Positions 32,198-40,534 of a stretch of 64,000 bases of DNA are shown here, in pieces. Every line of letters starts with the position of its first letter. Position 1 is the stretch's first letter. Both the position numbers and the translations under genes were made by a program. The notes under the pieces are model-generated. The model saw nothing but the letters and a program-made list of their open reading frames with translations, was not told the origin of the DNA and ran no database searches. The stretch is taken from NCBI GenBank assembly GCA_964571275.1, contig CAZNCQ010000007.1:1-64000 (forward strand), given 5' to 3'. Source of the stretch: DASRQZ01 sp964571275. GTDB taxonomy: Bacteria > Myxococcota_A > Polyangia > Fen-1088.

Positions 32198-33280
32198 ATG
32201 AGCAACGACAACGCGGTTTCCAAGATCGATACCCTGTGGTTCACCCGGTGTGCCGGAAACGGACGCGGCGGCGTTCCAACCGCCACCGGTATCGCCTATC
32301 AGCTCGGCTGGTTCGCCGAGGAATTTAAGCGTGACGGCTTTCGCTTGCGGACCCTGCAGGACGACGACGCCGGCCCATTCCGCCACAATCACTACGACCA
32401 CGAGCTGCCCACCCTGATCCGCGAGGGCGGAAACGTCTATTCCATCCCGGCGCGCGCGCAGGGGGCGAAGACACGCCTGATCGGGCTGACCTGGATCGAC
32501 GAAGGGCAGTCGATCCTGGTTCGACAGGACTCGGACATCCGTTCTGCAGCCGATCTGAAGGGCAAGCGCCTCGCACTGCCCGTCTACCGCGCGGCGGATA
32601 TCGCCGAGAACAAGCGCGGCCGTAGCATCGCGCGCCATCACGCGATCCATGGCTACTACGGGGCGCTACGCTCGGCCGGATTGACGTTCGACGACGTGAC
32701 GCTGATCGAGGTGGGAAACCAGAAAGACGGTGGGGCAGAGGATTCGAGCGCGAGCGACGGCGGCTCCTGGTTCGGCTTCCAGGCTCTGCAGGACGGCAAG
32801 GTGGACGGCTTTTTCGTGAAGGGCGCGAGCGCGCACGACGGGGCGCGCCGGCACGGCTTCCGCGTCGGCGTGGATCTGGACGCCATCCCCGACCGGCGTT
32901 TCCGCGTCAACAACGGCACGCCGCGTCCGATCACCGTGCACGAACACCTGCTCGAGCACCATCCCGACGTCGTGGTGCGCTTCCTTCGCCAGGTGCTGCG
33001 CGCCGCAGAGTGGGCCAAGAGCAACCTGAACGCCGTATACGAGCTCTTGGGAAAGGAGATCGGCGCTAGCCGCGAAGGGCTCGCCGCCGCGTACAAGAAC
33101 GACTTCCACCTCACGCTGGCTCCCGACCTGTCGGATGCGCGGGTCGAGCTGTTCCGCCGCCAGAAGGATCTGCTGCTCCGTCACGGCGTCCTCGACCGAG
33201 ACTTCGATCTGGACGCCTGGGTCGAACGCGCTCCGATCGAGGAGGCGACTCGCAGTCTCCAGCACGCCCGAGCGGCCTGA
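32198..33280 (+). CDS. DszB-like desulfinase / sulfonate-binding-fold protein 3
   Basis: A 360-residue, more divergent third paralogue, again with no signal peptide. The putative catalytic residues are present: Cys18 (FTRCAGNGRGGVPT, with a short insertion after the Cys), His65 (HNHYDHELP) and Arg75 (LIREGGNVYSIPA), with the His-Arg spacing of ten kept. Family segments LIGLTWIDEGQSILV, DLKGKRLALPVYR and RFRVNNGTPRPITVHEHLL follow. Compared with copies 1 and 2 it has changes around the active-site entrance, which suggests a different sulfinate or related substrate. The start follows a clear AAGGAGG. It is transcribed with receptor 2, so import and cleavage of the same compound are likely linked. 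Confidence 0.72.
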   Translation: MSNDNAVSKIDTLWFTRCAGNGRGGVPTATGIAYQLGWFAEEFKRDGFRLRTLQDDDAGPFRHNHYDHELPTLIREGGNVYSIPARAQGAKTRLIGLTWIDEGQSILVRQDSDIRSAADLKGKRLALPVYRAADIAENKRGRSIARHHAIHGYYGALRSAGLTFDDVTLIEVGNQKDGGAEDSSASDGGSWFGFQALQDGKVDGFFVKGASAHDGARRHGFRVGVDLDAIPDRRFRVNNGTPRPITVHEHLLEHHPDVVVRFLRQVLRAAEWAKSNLNAVYELLGKEIGASREGLAAAYKNDFHLTLAPDLSDARVELFRRQKDLLLRHGVLDRDFDLDAWVERAPIEEATRSLQHARAA

Positions 33281-33305
33281 CATCGAAGCAGTAGCGATCG
33301 GCATT

Positions 33306-33364
33306 GAACCGTCGCAGGAGCTGGAGTTCAATCCAGGCGAAAGGACTCGAACCTGCGACGGTTC
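33306..33364. repeat. 13-bp inverted repeat with tRNA-like T-arm sequence
   Basis: GAACCGTCGCAGG (33306-33318) and CCTGCGACGGTTC (33352-33364) are perfect inverted copies around 33 bases. The minus strand inside reads GGTTCGAGTCC, the T-arm consensus of tRNAs, followed by TTTCGCC. No D-arm or complete cloverleaf can be drawn, so it is at most a tRNA 3' fragment. It may act as a terminator for the receptor 2 unit. Confidence 0.35.
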
Positions 33365-33381
33365 CACAAATCCGGGCCCGC

Positions 33382-33858
33382 ATGACGAAACCGCAGTGGA
33401 AGTACGACGGCGTGCGCGTCGTTCGATCCGATGAGCTCGACGGCAACACGCCTCAGACGCCGGGTATGGAGCGCGCGGCGGCGATCACTTTCGCCAGCGC
33501 CGGCGCTAGCAAGCTGTGGGCGGGAACGGTACACATCCACCCCGGCGCGAGGACGGGAGCGCACCACCATGGCGCGCTCGAGAGCGTCATCTACGTCGTG
33601 CGCGGACGAGCGCGCATGCGTTGGGGTGACGCCCTCCAATTCACGGCCGAGGCGGGCCCGGGGGATTTCATCTACGTGCCGCCGTTCGTTCCGCATCAAG
33701 AAATGAACGCGAGCGGCGACGAGCGCCTCGAATGTGTTTTGGTCCGGAGCGGCCAAGACCCGATCGTGGTCAACCTCGACATCCCGACGCTCGACCCGCC
33801 GGAGGAGGTGCGCTGGGTGGACCCCGGACATCCGCCTGACGATTCGTCCACGGAATAG
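33382..33858 (+). CDS. Small cupin-domain protein
   Basis: A 158-residue single-domain cupin. Motif 1 is GARTGAHHHGALESVIYVVRGRARMRWG, with the His-rich metal site HHH and the Glu; motif 2 is AGPGDFIYVPPFVPHQEMN, with the last metal His. It is soluble and cytoplasmic. Small cupins act as dioxygenases, isomerases or binding proteins, and the sequence does not decide. The ATG at 33382 is chosen because upstream sequence in the same frame runs through the inverted repeat at 33306. It is followed after 29 bp by the MFS transporter, so these two may be a unit at the edge of the organosulfur island. Confidence 0.75.
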   Translation: MTKPQWKYDGVRVVRSDELDGNTPQTPGMERAAAITFASAGASKLWAGTVHIHPGARTGAHHHGALESVIYVVRGRARMRWGDALQFTAEAGPGDFIYVPPFVPHQEMNASGDERLECVLVRSGQDPIVVNLDIPTLDPPEEVRWVDPGHPPDDSSTE

Positions 33859-33887
33859 GACGCTCGGGGCTATTCCGGCAGATAGCT

Positions 33888-35087
33888 GTGACCGACGCGC
33901 GCAAGCTGCTCCTCACTCGCGCCATCCGCGGCCTCGCCGACGGAGTGGTCAGCGTCGCGCTCGCCACTTACCTGACCGATCTTGGCCTCCGCCCCTTCCA
34001 AGTCGGCGCGATCGTCACAGGTACGCTGCTCGGATCCGCAGGCGTCACGCTGGGCGTCGGACTACTCGGGTACCGCCTTTCTCGCCGGCGGATCTTGCTC
34101 GGCGCGTCCGCCTTGATGGCCGCGACCGGTCTCGGATTCGCGGGGCTGACGACATTCTGGCCATTGATGCTCGTGGCCATAGCCGGCACTCTCAACCCAT
34201 CCTCGGGCGACGTGAGTCTCTTTCTCCCGACGGAACAGGCGGCCCTCGCTCACACCGCCGACGGCCCCGCGCGCACGCTGGCATTCGCCTGGTACAACGT
34301 CGCCGGTACGCTCTCCGGTGCCCTCGGGGCGCTCATAAGTGGCGTGCCCGCGGTCATTGCCTCTCGCAATGGCATGTCTCTCCTTGGCGCCGAGCGCGAC
34401 GTGTTTGTCTTCTACGCTCTATGCGCGGTGGCGGCGGCGGTCGTCTACGCTTCGCTGTCGCCTTCTTTGGAGGTTCATCCGGCGAAGCAACCCCATCGGG
34501 CGCTCGCCCAGTCACGCCCGGTCGTCCTGCAGCTGGCCGCCCTCTTCAGCCTCGATTCGTTCGGTGGCGGCTTCGTCGTCCAGTCGCTGCTCGTGCTCTG
34601 GCTGTTTCGCCGCTTCCACATCCACGAAGCAACGGCGGCGGGAGTGTTTTTCGTAGCGGGGACGCTCAGCGCGTTCTCGCAGATCCTCTCGCCGCGCGTC
34701 GCGGCGCGCATCGGGCTCATCCGGACGATGGTCTACACGCACCTCCCAGCCAACATTTTCCTAATCATTGCTGGGCTGATGCCCTCGGCCTCGCTCAGTA
34801 TCGCCTGCCTCCTCCTCCGCATGGCCGTCTCGCAGATGGATGTGCCCGTACGGCAGGCCTTCGTCATGGCCGTCGTGGCACCCGAGGAGCGAACCGCGGC
34901 CGCCAGCGTGACCAACGTGCCGAGGAGCCTCGCCGCCGGGCTCGCGCCTCTCATCGCCGGCGCGCTGCTCGAGAGGACGACGTTCGGCTGGCCGCTCATC
35001 ATCGGCGGCACATTGAAGGCCGTCTATGACGTCGCTCTATTGCTCCAATTCCGATCCGTCGCCACGCGAGAGGAGGGAGTGCGGTGA
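33888..35087 (+). CDS. MFS transporter
   Basis: A 399-residue major-facilitator protein with about twelve predicted helices. The first half begins LLLTRAIRGLADGVVSVALATYLTDLGL and includes LLGYRLSRRRILLGASALMAATG, the loop-2/3 region with basic residues typical of the family. The second half begins near residue 210 (VVLQLAALFSLDSFGGGFVVQSLLVLWLF). No binding site is recognisable, so substrate and direction are unknown; export of a small molecule is most common for this type. The start is GTG at 33888. It is the last intact gene before a decayed region and the probable island boundary. Confidence 0.82.
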   Translation: MTDARKLLLTRAIRGLADGVVSVALATYLTDLGLRPFQVGAIVTGTLLGSAGVTLGVGLLGYRLSRRRILLGASALMAATGLGFAGLTTFWPLMLVAIAGTLNPSSGDVSLFLPTEQAALAHTADGPARTLAFAWYNVAGTLSGALGALISGVPAVIASRNGMSLLGAERDVFVFYALCAVAAAVVYASLSPSLEVHPAKQPHRALAQSRPVVLQLAALFSLDSFGGGFVVQSLLVLWLFRRFHIHEATAAGVFFVAGTLSAFSQILSPRVAARIGLIRTMVYTHLPANIFLIIAGLMPSASLSIACLLLRMAVSQMDVPVRQAFVMAVVAPEERTAAASVTNVPRSLAAGLAPLIAGALLERTTFGWPLIIGGTLKAVYDVALLLQFRSVATREEGVR

Positions 35088-35909
35088 GCTGGTCTCCCGA
35101 CCCCAGACGGGTAAACAAACGAAGGGCCCGGTCGCTCGCCAGGCCCCGAGATCTTCCCGTGTCAACTTCACCTCGTGTCGGGTGCCTTGGCTCATCTCGG
35201 AACGGTGCCACGGCCGCGACCAGCAAGGCCACAGCCCCCAACATGACGACGCTCGCCCATGCTACCGTCCAGTGCCGAATCGAGCGGGTCGCCGCAGCGT
35301 TAGGCCACCGCCCGGAGGCAGTCCCGGCACAGCCCTCCCTTTAGCGGGCGACGAGGCCCTGCACGCTACCGCGCAGAGGCAACCAGAAAGTGTCCGAAAA
35401 CGGAAGTAGGGGGTCCCGCCTACTGCCATTTCCGCAGACTGGATCCCGGTCCAGGCGGCGATCCCGTACTGGGTGATGTTACGGTCCAGCCGACGCGACC
35501 GGTTCGTCAGGCAGATATAGGGCGCCCCGCTCGGTCGCACAGCGCCCCAGCCTGGTCGCCTTGGCCTCGACGCGACTGTTCGGCAGGCCCGTGAAATCGA
35601 TGAAAACATGGGCAGGATCCGCGGGAACCAATGGCGTCGAAGGCTAAGGATCGGGATACGTTTTCAATTCCTGGGTGCGACACTCACTGGCGGTGACACC
35701 CCACGTTCCTGCGGACGCCAGTCGCATCGCGCGGGTGTGGTGCTCGAACGCGGCCTGCGAGCTCGGTGAGGGCCTCCAGGGGCATCGCACGTTCCCGAAC
35801 CGGGTCCCCTGGAACACGAGCGTGACGAAGGGCGTCTTGGCCATCAGGTCGAGAACTCCTGAACCGACGAATTCATGCCGTATCTAGGGTAGTCCCGGAG
35901 AGGGGGTTC
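35088..35909. other. Region without an intact gene
   Basis: About 820 bp between the MFS and helicase genes. Open frames are short, conflict between strands and resemble nothing I recognise, except a fragment on the minus strand near 35780-35844. No terminal inverted repeats or transposase motifs were seen. It looks like decayed sequence at the edge of the island. Confidence 0.5.
35690..35844 (-). pseudogene. Frameshifted N-terminal fragment of a small conserved protein
   Basis: From the ATG at 35844 the minus strand encodes MAKTPFVTLVFQGTRFGN. A +1 shift then continues MPLEALTELAGRV. The joined sequence resembles the start of a hypothetical protein family I recall from Myxococcota (FVTLVFQG, then PLEAL-ELA). 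The rest is not found. Recognition rests on memory of a short motif and is weak. Confidence 0.3.
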
Positions 35910-38699
35910 GTGGAATTTTCGGCTGACAGTCTTCGGGTTCGCCCTCTTGGGCCTGGACACGGATCCAGCTTTGCTGGCAGTAAACGGTCCATGCCGGATC
36001 CGATGGCCGTGATCGATCCGCCCGGGAACGATGCTGAGGCGTACGAGACGCTCGTACAGATCGCCGGACCCCGGACGCTCCACATCCCCGCCGACCTGTT
36101 AGCGCGATGCGTGCTTGCGCTGCCTGGCGAGTGGGACTGGCCGGTGCGGCGAGCGGCGCTGGAGGCAATTCTGCGTCGGGTCGCCTCGATCCGCGCTCAG
36201 GAAATCGCTGTCGTCGAGGGGCCACGCGGCGGCCCCTGGGGACGCTACGTTCTCGGGCGAGCGGGCGCGGAGGGAGCGTTGCCTTACGACGTGCGGCTCG
36301 CCTCCCTGGTGCCGGTGCGCGGCTCCTGTGACTGCGCCGACTTCCTGCGCGGGGCGCTTGGCCTCTGCAAGCACCTGCTCGCGATATTGGAACACCTGGC
36401 GAGAGCGCCGCGCACCTTTGGCCGGATCATTAAGACTCCAACCTCGTCGTCGCGCGGGGGTGCGATTGTCTGGGACGCCACCTCGGCGCCGCCGGCGTCG
36501 ACCGATCCTTTGGATGCGCTCGGCCTGACGCCGCACCGGACCGACGGAAGCGGGTCCGCGCCCGTCCCTTCAGCGATCGCGCACAGCTTTCACCCTACCA
36601 AGACCGGCACCTGGCGGCTCAAGACGACTCACGGCGCCGAGCCCGAGGCCCGCATGCGCCTCGTCCGAACCCTGGAGGCGCACGCGCGTAAGGCACGTGT
36701 GTCCGCCGACCCCGCGGCGCGCGCCGTGCTCGCGGAGGAGCGTGCACGGCTCGAGCGCGTGCTGCGCCTTCGGGCGGCGGCGCCGCGGATAAGGCAGGCG
36801 CTCGGCCGCGCGAAGCGACGCCTCTACCCGTACCAGAAGGAAGGCGTCAGCCGCTTCCTGGCCGAGGGGCGACTGGTGCTCGCCGACGACATGGGCCTCG
36901 GCAAGACCACGCAGGCGATCGTGGGCGCGAGCGCGCTCTTCGACGCCGGGGTAGTCGGCCGCGGGCTGCTCGTGGTGCCCGCCTCGCTCAAACCGCAATG
37001 GGAACGCGAGTGGCAAGCGGTATCCGCTGCGCCGCTGCGGATCGTGGAGGGCGGCGCGGACGATCGGCGCTCGCTCTACGAGTCGATGCGGAGGGGCTTT
37101 CTGGTCACCAACTACGAGCAGGTCGTGCGCGACGTCCATGCCATCACCGCCTGGGCGCCCGATCTGGTGGTGCTCGACGAGGCGCAACGGATCAAGAACT
37201 GGGCGACCAAGACCGCGCTCACCGTCAAGCGCCTCAAGCCCAACTTCCGGCTGGTTCTCTCAGGCACGCCGATGGAGAATCGGCTCGAGGAGCTGGCCTC
37301 CATCGTCGAGTGGGTCGACGACCGCGCGCTCGAGCCCAAGTGGCGGCTCGTGCCGTGGCACACCACCTACGCCGACGGAAGTCGGGAGGTGATCGGGGCA
37401 CGAAACCTCGACCTGCTTCGCAAGCGCCTGGCGCCGGTTCTGCTCCGACGCGTTCGCAGCGAGGTGCTCGCCCAACTTCCGCCACGCCAGGACACGGTGA
37501 TCCCGGTCGAGTTGACCGCCGAGCAACGAGAAGCCCACGACGATCTCAGTCAACCGATCGCCAAGCTGGCGCGCATTGCGCAACGACGCCATCTCACCCA
37601 AGGCGAATTCTTGCGGCTGATGTCACTGCTGCTCACGCAGAGGGTGATCGCGAACGGCATGGCCCAGCTCAACTTTCCGTCGATCTGGCCGGTGATCCGC
37701 GATCGCGCCCCGGAGCCCAAGCTCGTCGAATCGCTCGCGGCCCCGAAGCTCGTCGAGTTTCGCGAGCTGATCTCGAACCTGGTGCTGACCCAGAAGCGCA
37801 AGGTGGTCGTATTCAGCCAGTTTCGACGCATGTTGGAGCTGGCCTCCTGGTCGGTGTCCGATCTGCTTTCGGCCGGGGGAGTGCGGAAGCTGTTCTTCAC
37901 CGGTCAGGAAGGGGCGCGCCGCCGCACGCAAAACCTCGTCGACTTCCACGACGATCCCAAGGCTGCGATCCTGTTTCTCACCGACGCGGGCGGCGTAGGC
38001 CTCAATCTCCAGAAAGCGGCGAACGCCTGCATAAACCTAGAGCTGCCGTGGAACCCCGCCGTGCTCGAGCAACGGATCGGGCGAATCCACCGCCTTGGCC
38101 AGAGGCGACCGATCGACGTCTACAACCTGGTCAGCCGCGCGTGCATCGAAGAACGGATCGCCGGGCTGGTCGCCGGCAAGCGAGCGCTCTTCAAAGGGCT
38201 GTTCGACGGGACCACCGACCAGCTCCAGTTCGATCGCTCGGGCGCCCTCGGAGCCGTCCTCGAGCGGCTCGTGGGGGAGCCCGCGTCGCTGCCCGCGGGC
38301 GAGCGCTCCCCCCTCGAAGCCGAGGCCGAGGATCAGCCCGGCGTCGACGCCCCCGCTCCGGAGCCCGAAACGGGAGATGGGGTCGAGCCGGCGGTGGTAA
38401 TCTCGGATGGCGACGGAGTCGAGGGGGCACCGGCGATCGCCAACCCAGCGACGTCGGGCGCGCAGGAGGTACCTTCATTCCCGGGCATCAGCGATGTCGG
38501 CCAGGAAGAAATCGGACGGATGCTCGGGGCGCTCACCGTCGAACGCGGCGCGGACGGCGGAGTCCGAATCGCAGCGCCTCCCCACGCAGCGCGGGCGCTC
38601 GTCTCACTGTTCGAAGGAATGGCGCGGCTCCTAGGCGCTGCCGCGGAACAGGTTCCCGTCCGTCCGCCCACCGAAAGCATCGTCCACCCGGTCGGGTGA
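35910..38699 (+). CDS. SWIM zinc-finger SNF2-family helicase
   Basis: A 929-residue protein. A SWIM finger (Cys140, Cys142, Cys153, His155 in SCDCADFLRGALGLCKHLL) precedes the SNF2 ATPase: LADDMGLGKTTQAIV (Walker A), VVLDEAQRIKNW (Walker B, DEAQ), LSGTPMENRLEEL, then the C-terminal lobe with VVFSQFRRMLEL, LTDAGGVGLNLQKA and NPAVLEQRIGRIHRLGQ. The last 180 residues are acidic and low-complexity and end in a small helical segment. Such proteins remodel nucleic-acid-protein complexes; a SWIM finger suggests DNA or protein binding. The start is GTG at 35910, but the ATG at 35991 (residue 28) may be the true one. No defence partner genes flank it. Confidence 0.88.
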   Translation: MEFSADSLRVRPLGPGHGSSFAGSKRSMPDPMAVIDPPGNDAEAYETLVQIAGPRTLHIPADLLARCVLALPGEWDWPVRRAALEAILRRVASIRAQEIAVVEGPRGGPWGRYVLGRAGAEGALPYDVRLASLVPVRGSCDCADFLRGALGLCKHLLAILEHLARAPRTFGRIIKTPTSSSRGGAIVWDATSAPPASTDPLDALGLTPHRTDGSGSAPVPSAIAHSFHPTKTGTWRLKTTHGAEPEARMRLVRTLEAHARKARVSADPAARAVLAEERARLERVLRLRAAAPRIRQALGRAKRRLYPYQKEGVSRFLAEGRLVLADDMGLGKTTQAIVGASALFDAGVVGRGLLVVPASLKPQWEREWQAVSAAPLRIVEGGADDRRSLYESMRRGFLVTNYEQVVRDVHAITAWAPDLVVLDEAQRIKNWATKTALTVKRLKPNFRLVLSGTPMENRLEELASIVEWVDDRALEPKWRLVPWHTTYADGSREVIGARNLDLLRKRLAPVLLRRVRSEVLAQLPPRQDTVIPVELTAEQREAHDDLSQPIAKLARIAQRRHLTQGEFLRLMSLLLTQRVIANGMAQLNFPSIWPVIRDRAPEPKLVESLAAPKLVEFRELISNLVLTQKRKVVVFSQFRRMLELASWSVSDLLSAGGVRKLFFTGQEGARRRTQNLVDFHDDPKAAILFLTDAGGVGLNLQKAANACINLELPWNPAVLEQRIGRIHRLGQRRPIDVYNLVSRACIEERIAGLVAGKRALFKGLFDGTTDQLQFDRSGALGAVLERLVGEPASLPAGERSPLEAEAEDQPGVDAPAPEPETGDGVEPAVVISDGDGVEGAPAIANPATSGAQEVPSFPGISDVGQEEIGRMLGALTVERGADGGVRIAAPPHAARALVSLFEGMARLLGAAAEQVPVRPPTESIVHPVG

Positions 38700-38815
38700 G
38701 CCCTGTCGTCCGCGATGCCCCGCACCCGACGCAAGGCAACCAGCTCGACGCGCGAGCAGTCGACGCACGTTTGAAGCTCCCTACTCGAATTTGCGCAGAC
38801 CGTCGGTGCGGGCGC

Positions 38816-39158
38816 CTATTCCGGCTCGCAGTAGCCGTAGTTGCAGAGCGGTCGGTTCTGAGGGCAGTCGCTGCTCGACATGCACTTCGTGCATTCTTGC
38901 CTCAAGGGGTCGACACCGACCTGCGCTTCGAACGCACACCCGCACGCGACTGCCGGCGGATCGGCGTAGGTGAAGTCGCCGAGATCGGTGTCGCGTCTGA
39001 CCTTCATCGCGCACGGGGGAACCCAGCCTGCGTTGATGGTTGCCCATCGACGCGCAGTCGTCATCCGTCGTGCACTGACCGCCGTGTTTACACGTGATCC
39101 CTGACAGCGCCGCCGCCGCGAGCAGCAGCGTCCCCCTGGCCCCCCCAATCCGATCCAT
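38816..39158 (-). pseudogene. Cys-rich lipoprotein gene with a frameshift
   Basis: From the ATG at 39158 (AAAGGA just upstream) the frame gives a lipoprotein-like signal (TLLLAAAALSGITC) and CKHGGQCTTDDDCAS. It then loses sense. Another frame continues WVPPCAMKVRRDTDLGDF, VACGCAFEAQVG and ECTKCMSSSDCPQNRPLCNYGYCEPE to the stop at 38816. Joining the two near 39045 restores one product of about 115 residues with the spaced Cys pairs usual in secreted proteins of this group. Either the gene is broken or one base is wrong in the sequence. Confidence 0.6.
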
Positions 39159-39423
39159 TGGAATCCTTTCGCGCGTGCGCCCGGAAAATATTGCTGACGA
39201 CGTTCCTTTTACCTCCCTGCGGCAATGGACTCCACCAAACCCGCTCCAGGTTGATGACAGGATTGGCGAGACCCGGAACGGAATACCGCCCGTTTTTTTC
39301 CGGCATGTTGCGTCCGTGTTTCTGATCGTCAATGGTGTCGGTTCGTGCGCCGCGAGCGACAATTCGCCGTAAAATGCAGGGATTGGCGAGCCGATCCGGA
39401 GCGGTTCGAGGCGGCGGCAAAGC

Positions 39424-40422
39424 ATGGAAACGAGATTGGCGAACGGAACCAAGCGTGTCATCGATGGCATCGCCCGCGTCTACTACGACGGCTACTGGGT
39501 CAAGGCTTACGATGCACCCGCAGACACTCTGCAGGTGAAGCGACAGCTCATCGAGGCGCTCACGCGGCGCCTGTTCAATCATGTCGAGCACGGAATCAAC
39601 GTTCCGGGCACTCGCCTCGATGCAGCACGTCGGGCGTTCGAGATCGAGGAGGACCCGCAGCGCAAGCGCGTCAAGAGCGCCATGCTGGCGGGCGCCCTCT
39701 TCAATCGGGTCACCGACATCTTCACCAAGCTGGTCGAGATGCAGGCCGTGGGTGTGAAGATAGACTCCGAGAACGCGCTGATGCGCCTGTGTGGCGAGCA
39801 TCTCGAGGAGGCTCTCACCTTGGGAAAGCTGGTCTTGCACCGCAGCGGCGACGAAGGCATCGATGAGCTGTGGGGCGAGCCGTTCAAGGCCTTCGCCTTC
39901 CCCATCGAGGCCTTCTACCGCAGCCGGTACATCAAGATTGCGCAGACGATGCGTACGATTGACGAGGTCGCCGACCAACTGATCGTGACCTTCGAGGCGA
40001 TACCGTTGTTCTCGGGCATCGAATCCCTGGTGCGCGCCTTCGCGGCGGCCGCGCGGCTGAAATGCGAGACCTTGCGCACCGAAGGCGACATCTTCGAGAT
40101 CTGGACGTCTTTCGTGGTCAGCGCCGAGCAACTGGTTCGCTTCGAACCGCGCCTGTCGGCTGAGGCGACCGTCGTGGAGCAACACTGGGCCGCCGACGGA
40201 ATGGCGCTGGTGCGACAAGGCAGGGATCTCGTGACGCACATGGTGCGGGCGCGGGTGCCGATGCCCAAGAGCACGCGCGAGTTGGCCGAACGCCTCGGCT
40301 GGTACCGGAGCGCCGTCGGACCCGCGCCGCCGGCATCGGCGCAGGTCACGCGCCTTTCCGAACGGCGCGACGGGGACTCAATTGCGGGGGCGCTCGATCC
40401 AGAACGCGAGCGAGCGCACTGA
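39424..40422 (+). CDS. Conserved-looking protein of unknown function
   Basis: A 332-residue soluble protein that I do not recognise. The composition is ordinary for a real gene. It starts METRLANGTKRVIDGIARVYYDGYWVKAYDAP, continues with predicted helices (LQVKRQLIEALTRRLFNHVEHGIN, KRVKSAMLAGALFNRVTDIFTKLVEMQ, LRLCGEHLEEALTLGKLVL) and is almost all alpha-helical. The last 35 residues are low-complexity. There is no signal peptide, membrane segment or catalytic motif. It stands alone: the 265 bp upstream contain three copies of a short motif around GATTGGCGA (39262, 39379, 39431), the last inside the gene start. Its function cannot be inferred from the neighbours. Confidence 0.65.
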   Translation: METRLANGTKRVIDGIARVYYDGYWVKAYDAPADTLQVKRQLIEALTRRLFNHVEHGINVPGTRLDAARRAFEIEEDPQRKRVKSAMLAGALFNRVTDIFTKLVEMQAVGVKIDSENALMRLCGEHLEEALTLGKLVLHRSGDEGIDELWGEPFKAFAFPIEAFYRSRYIKIAQTMRTIDEVADQLIVTFEAIPLFSGIESLVRAFAAAARLKCETLRTEGDIFEIWTSFVVSAEQLVRFEPRLSAEATVVEQHWAADGMALVRQGRDLVTHMVRARVPMPKSTRELAERLGWYRSAVGPAPPASAQVTRLSERRDGDSIAGALDPERERAH

Positions 40423-40534
40423 GCGACACGTGTCGTGCGCGGATTGGGGCGACTGTATAGCCGGTCGGTCCTGCCCTTCCCCTGGATCCGCCGTGAATCA
40501 CGCAGATGCCCGAGGTAGTCGGTACGGGGCGCGT

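Noticed and set aside
35088..35909. Insertion-sequence remnant
   Set aside because: No transposase motif, terminal inverted repeat or target duplication could be found.
36998..39097. A 699-residue frame overlapping the SNF2 gene
   Set aside because: It is rich in Arg, Ala and Gly with no domain, as expected for an alternative frame of a GC-rich gene.
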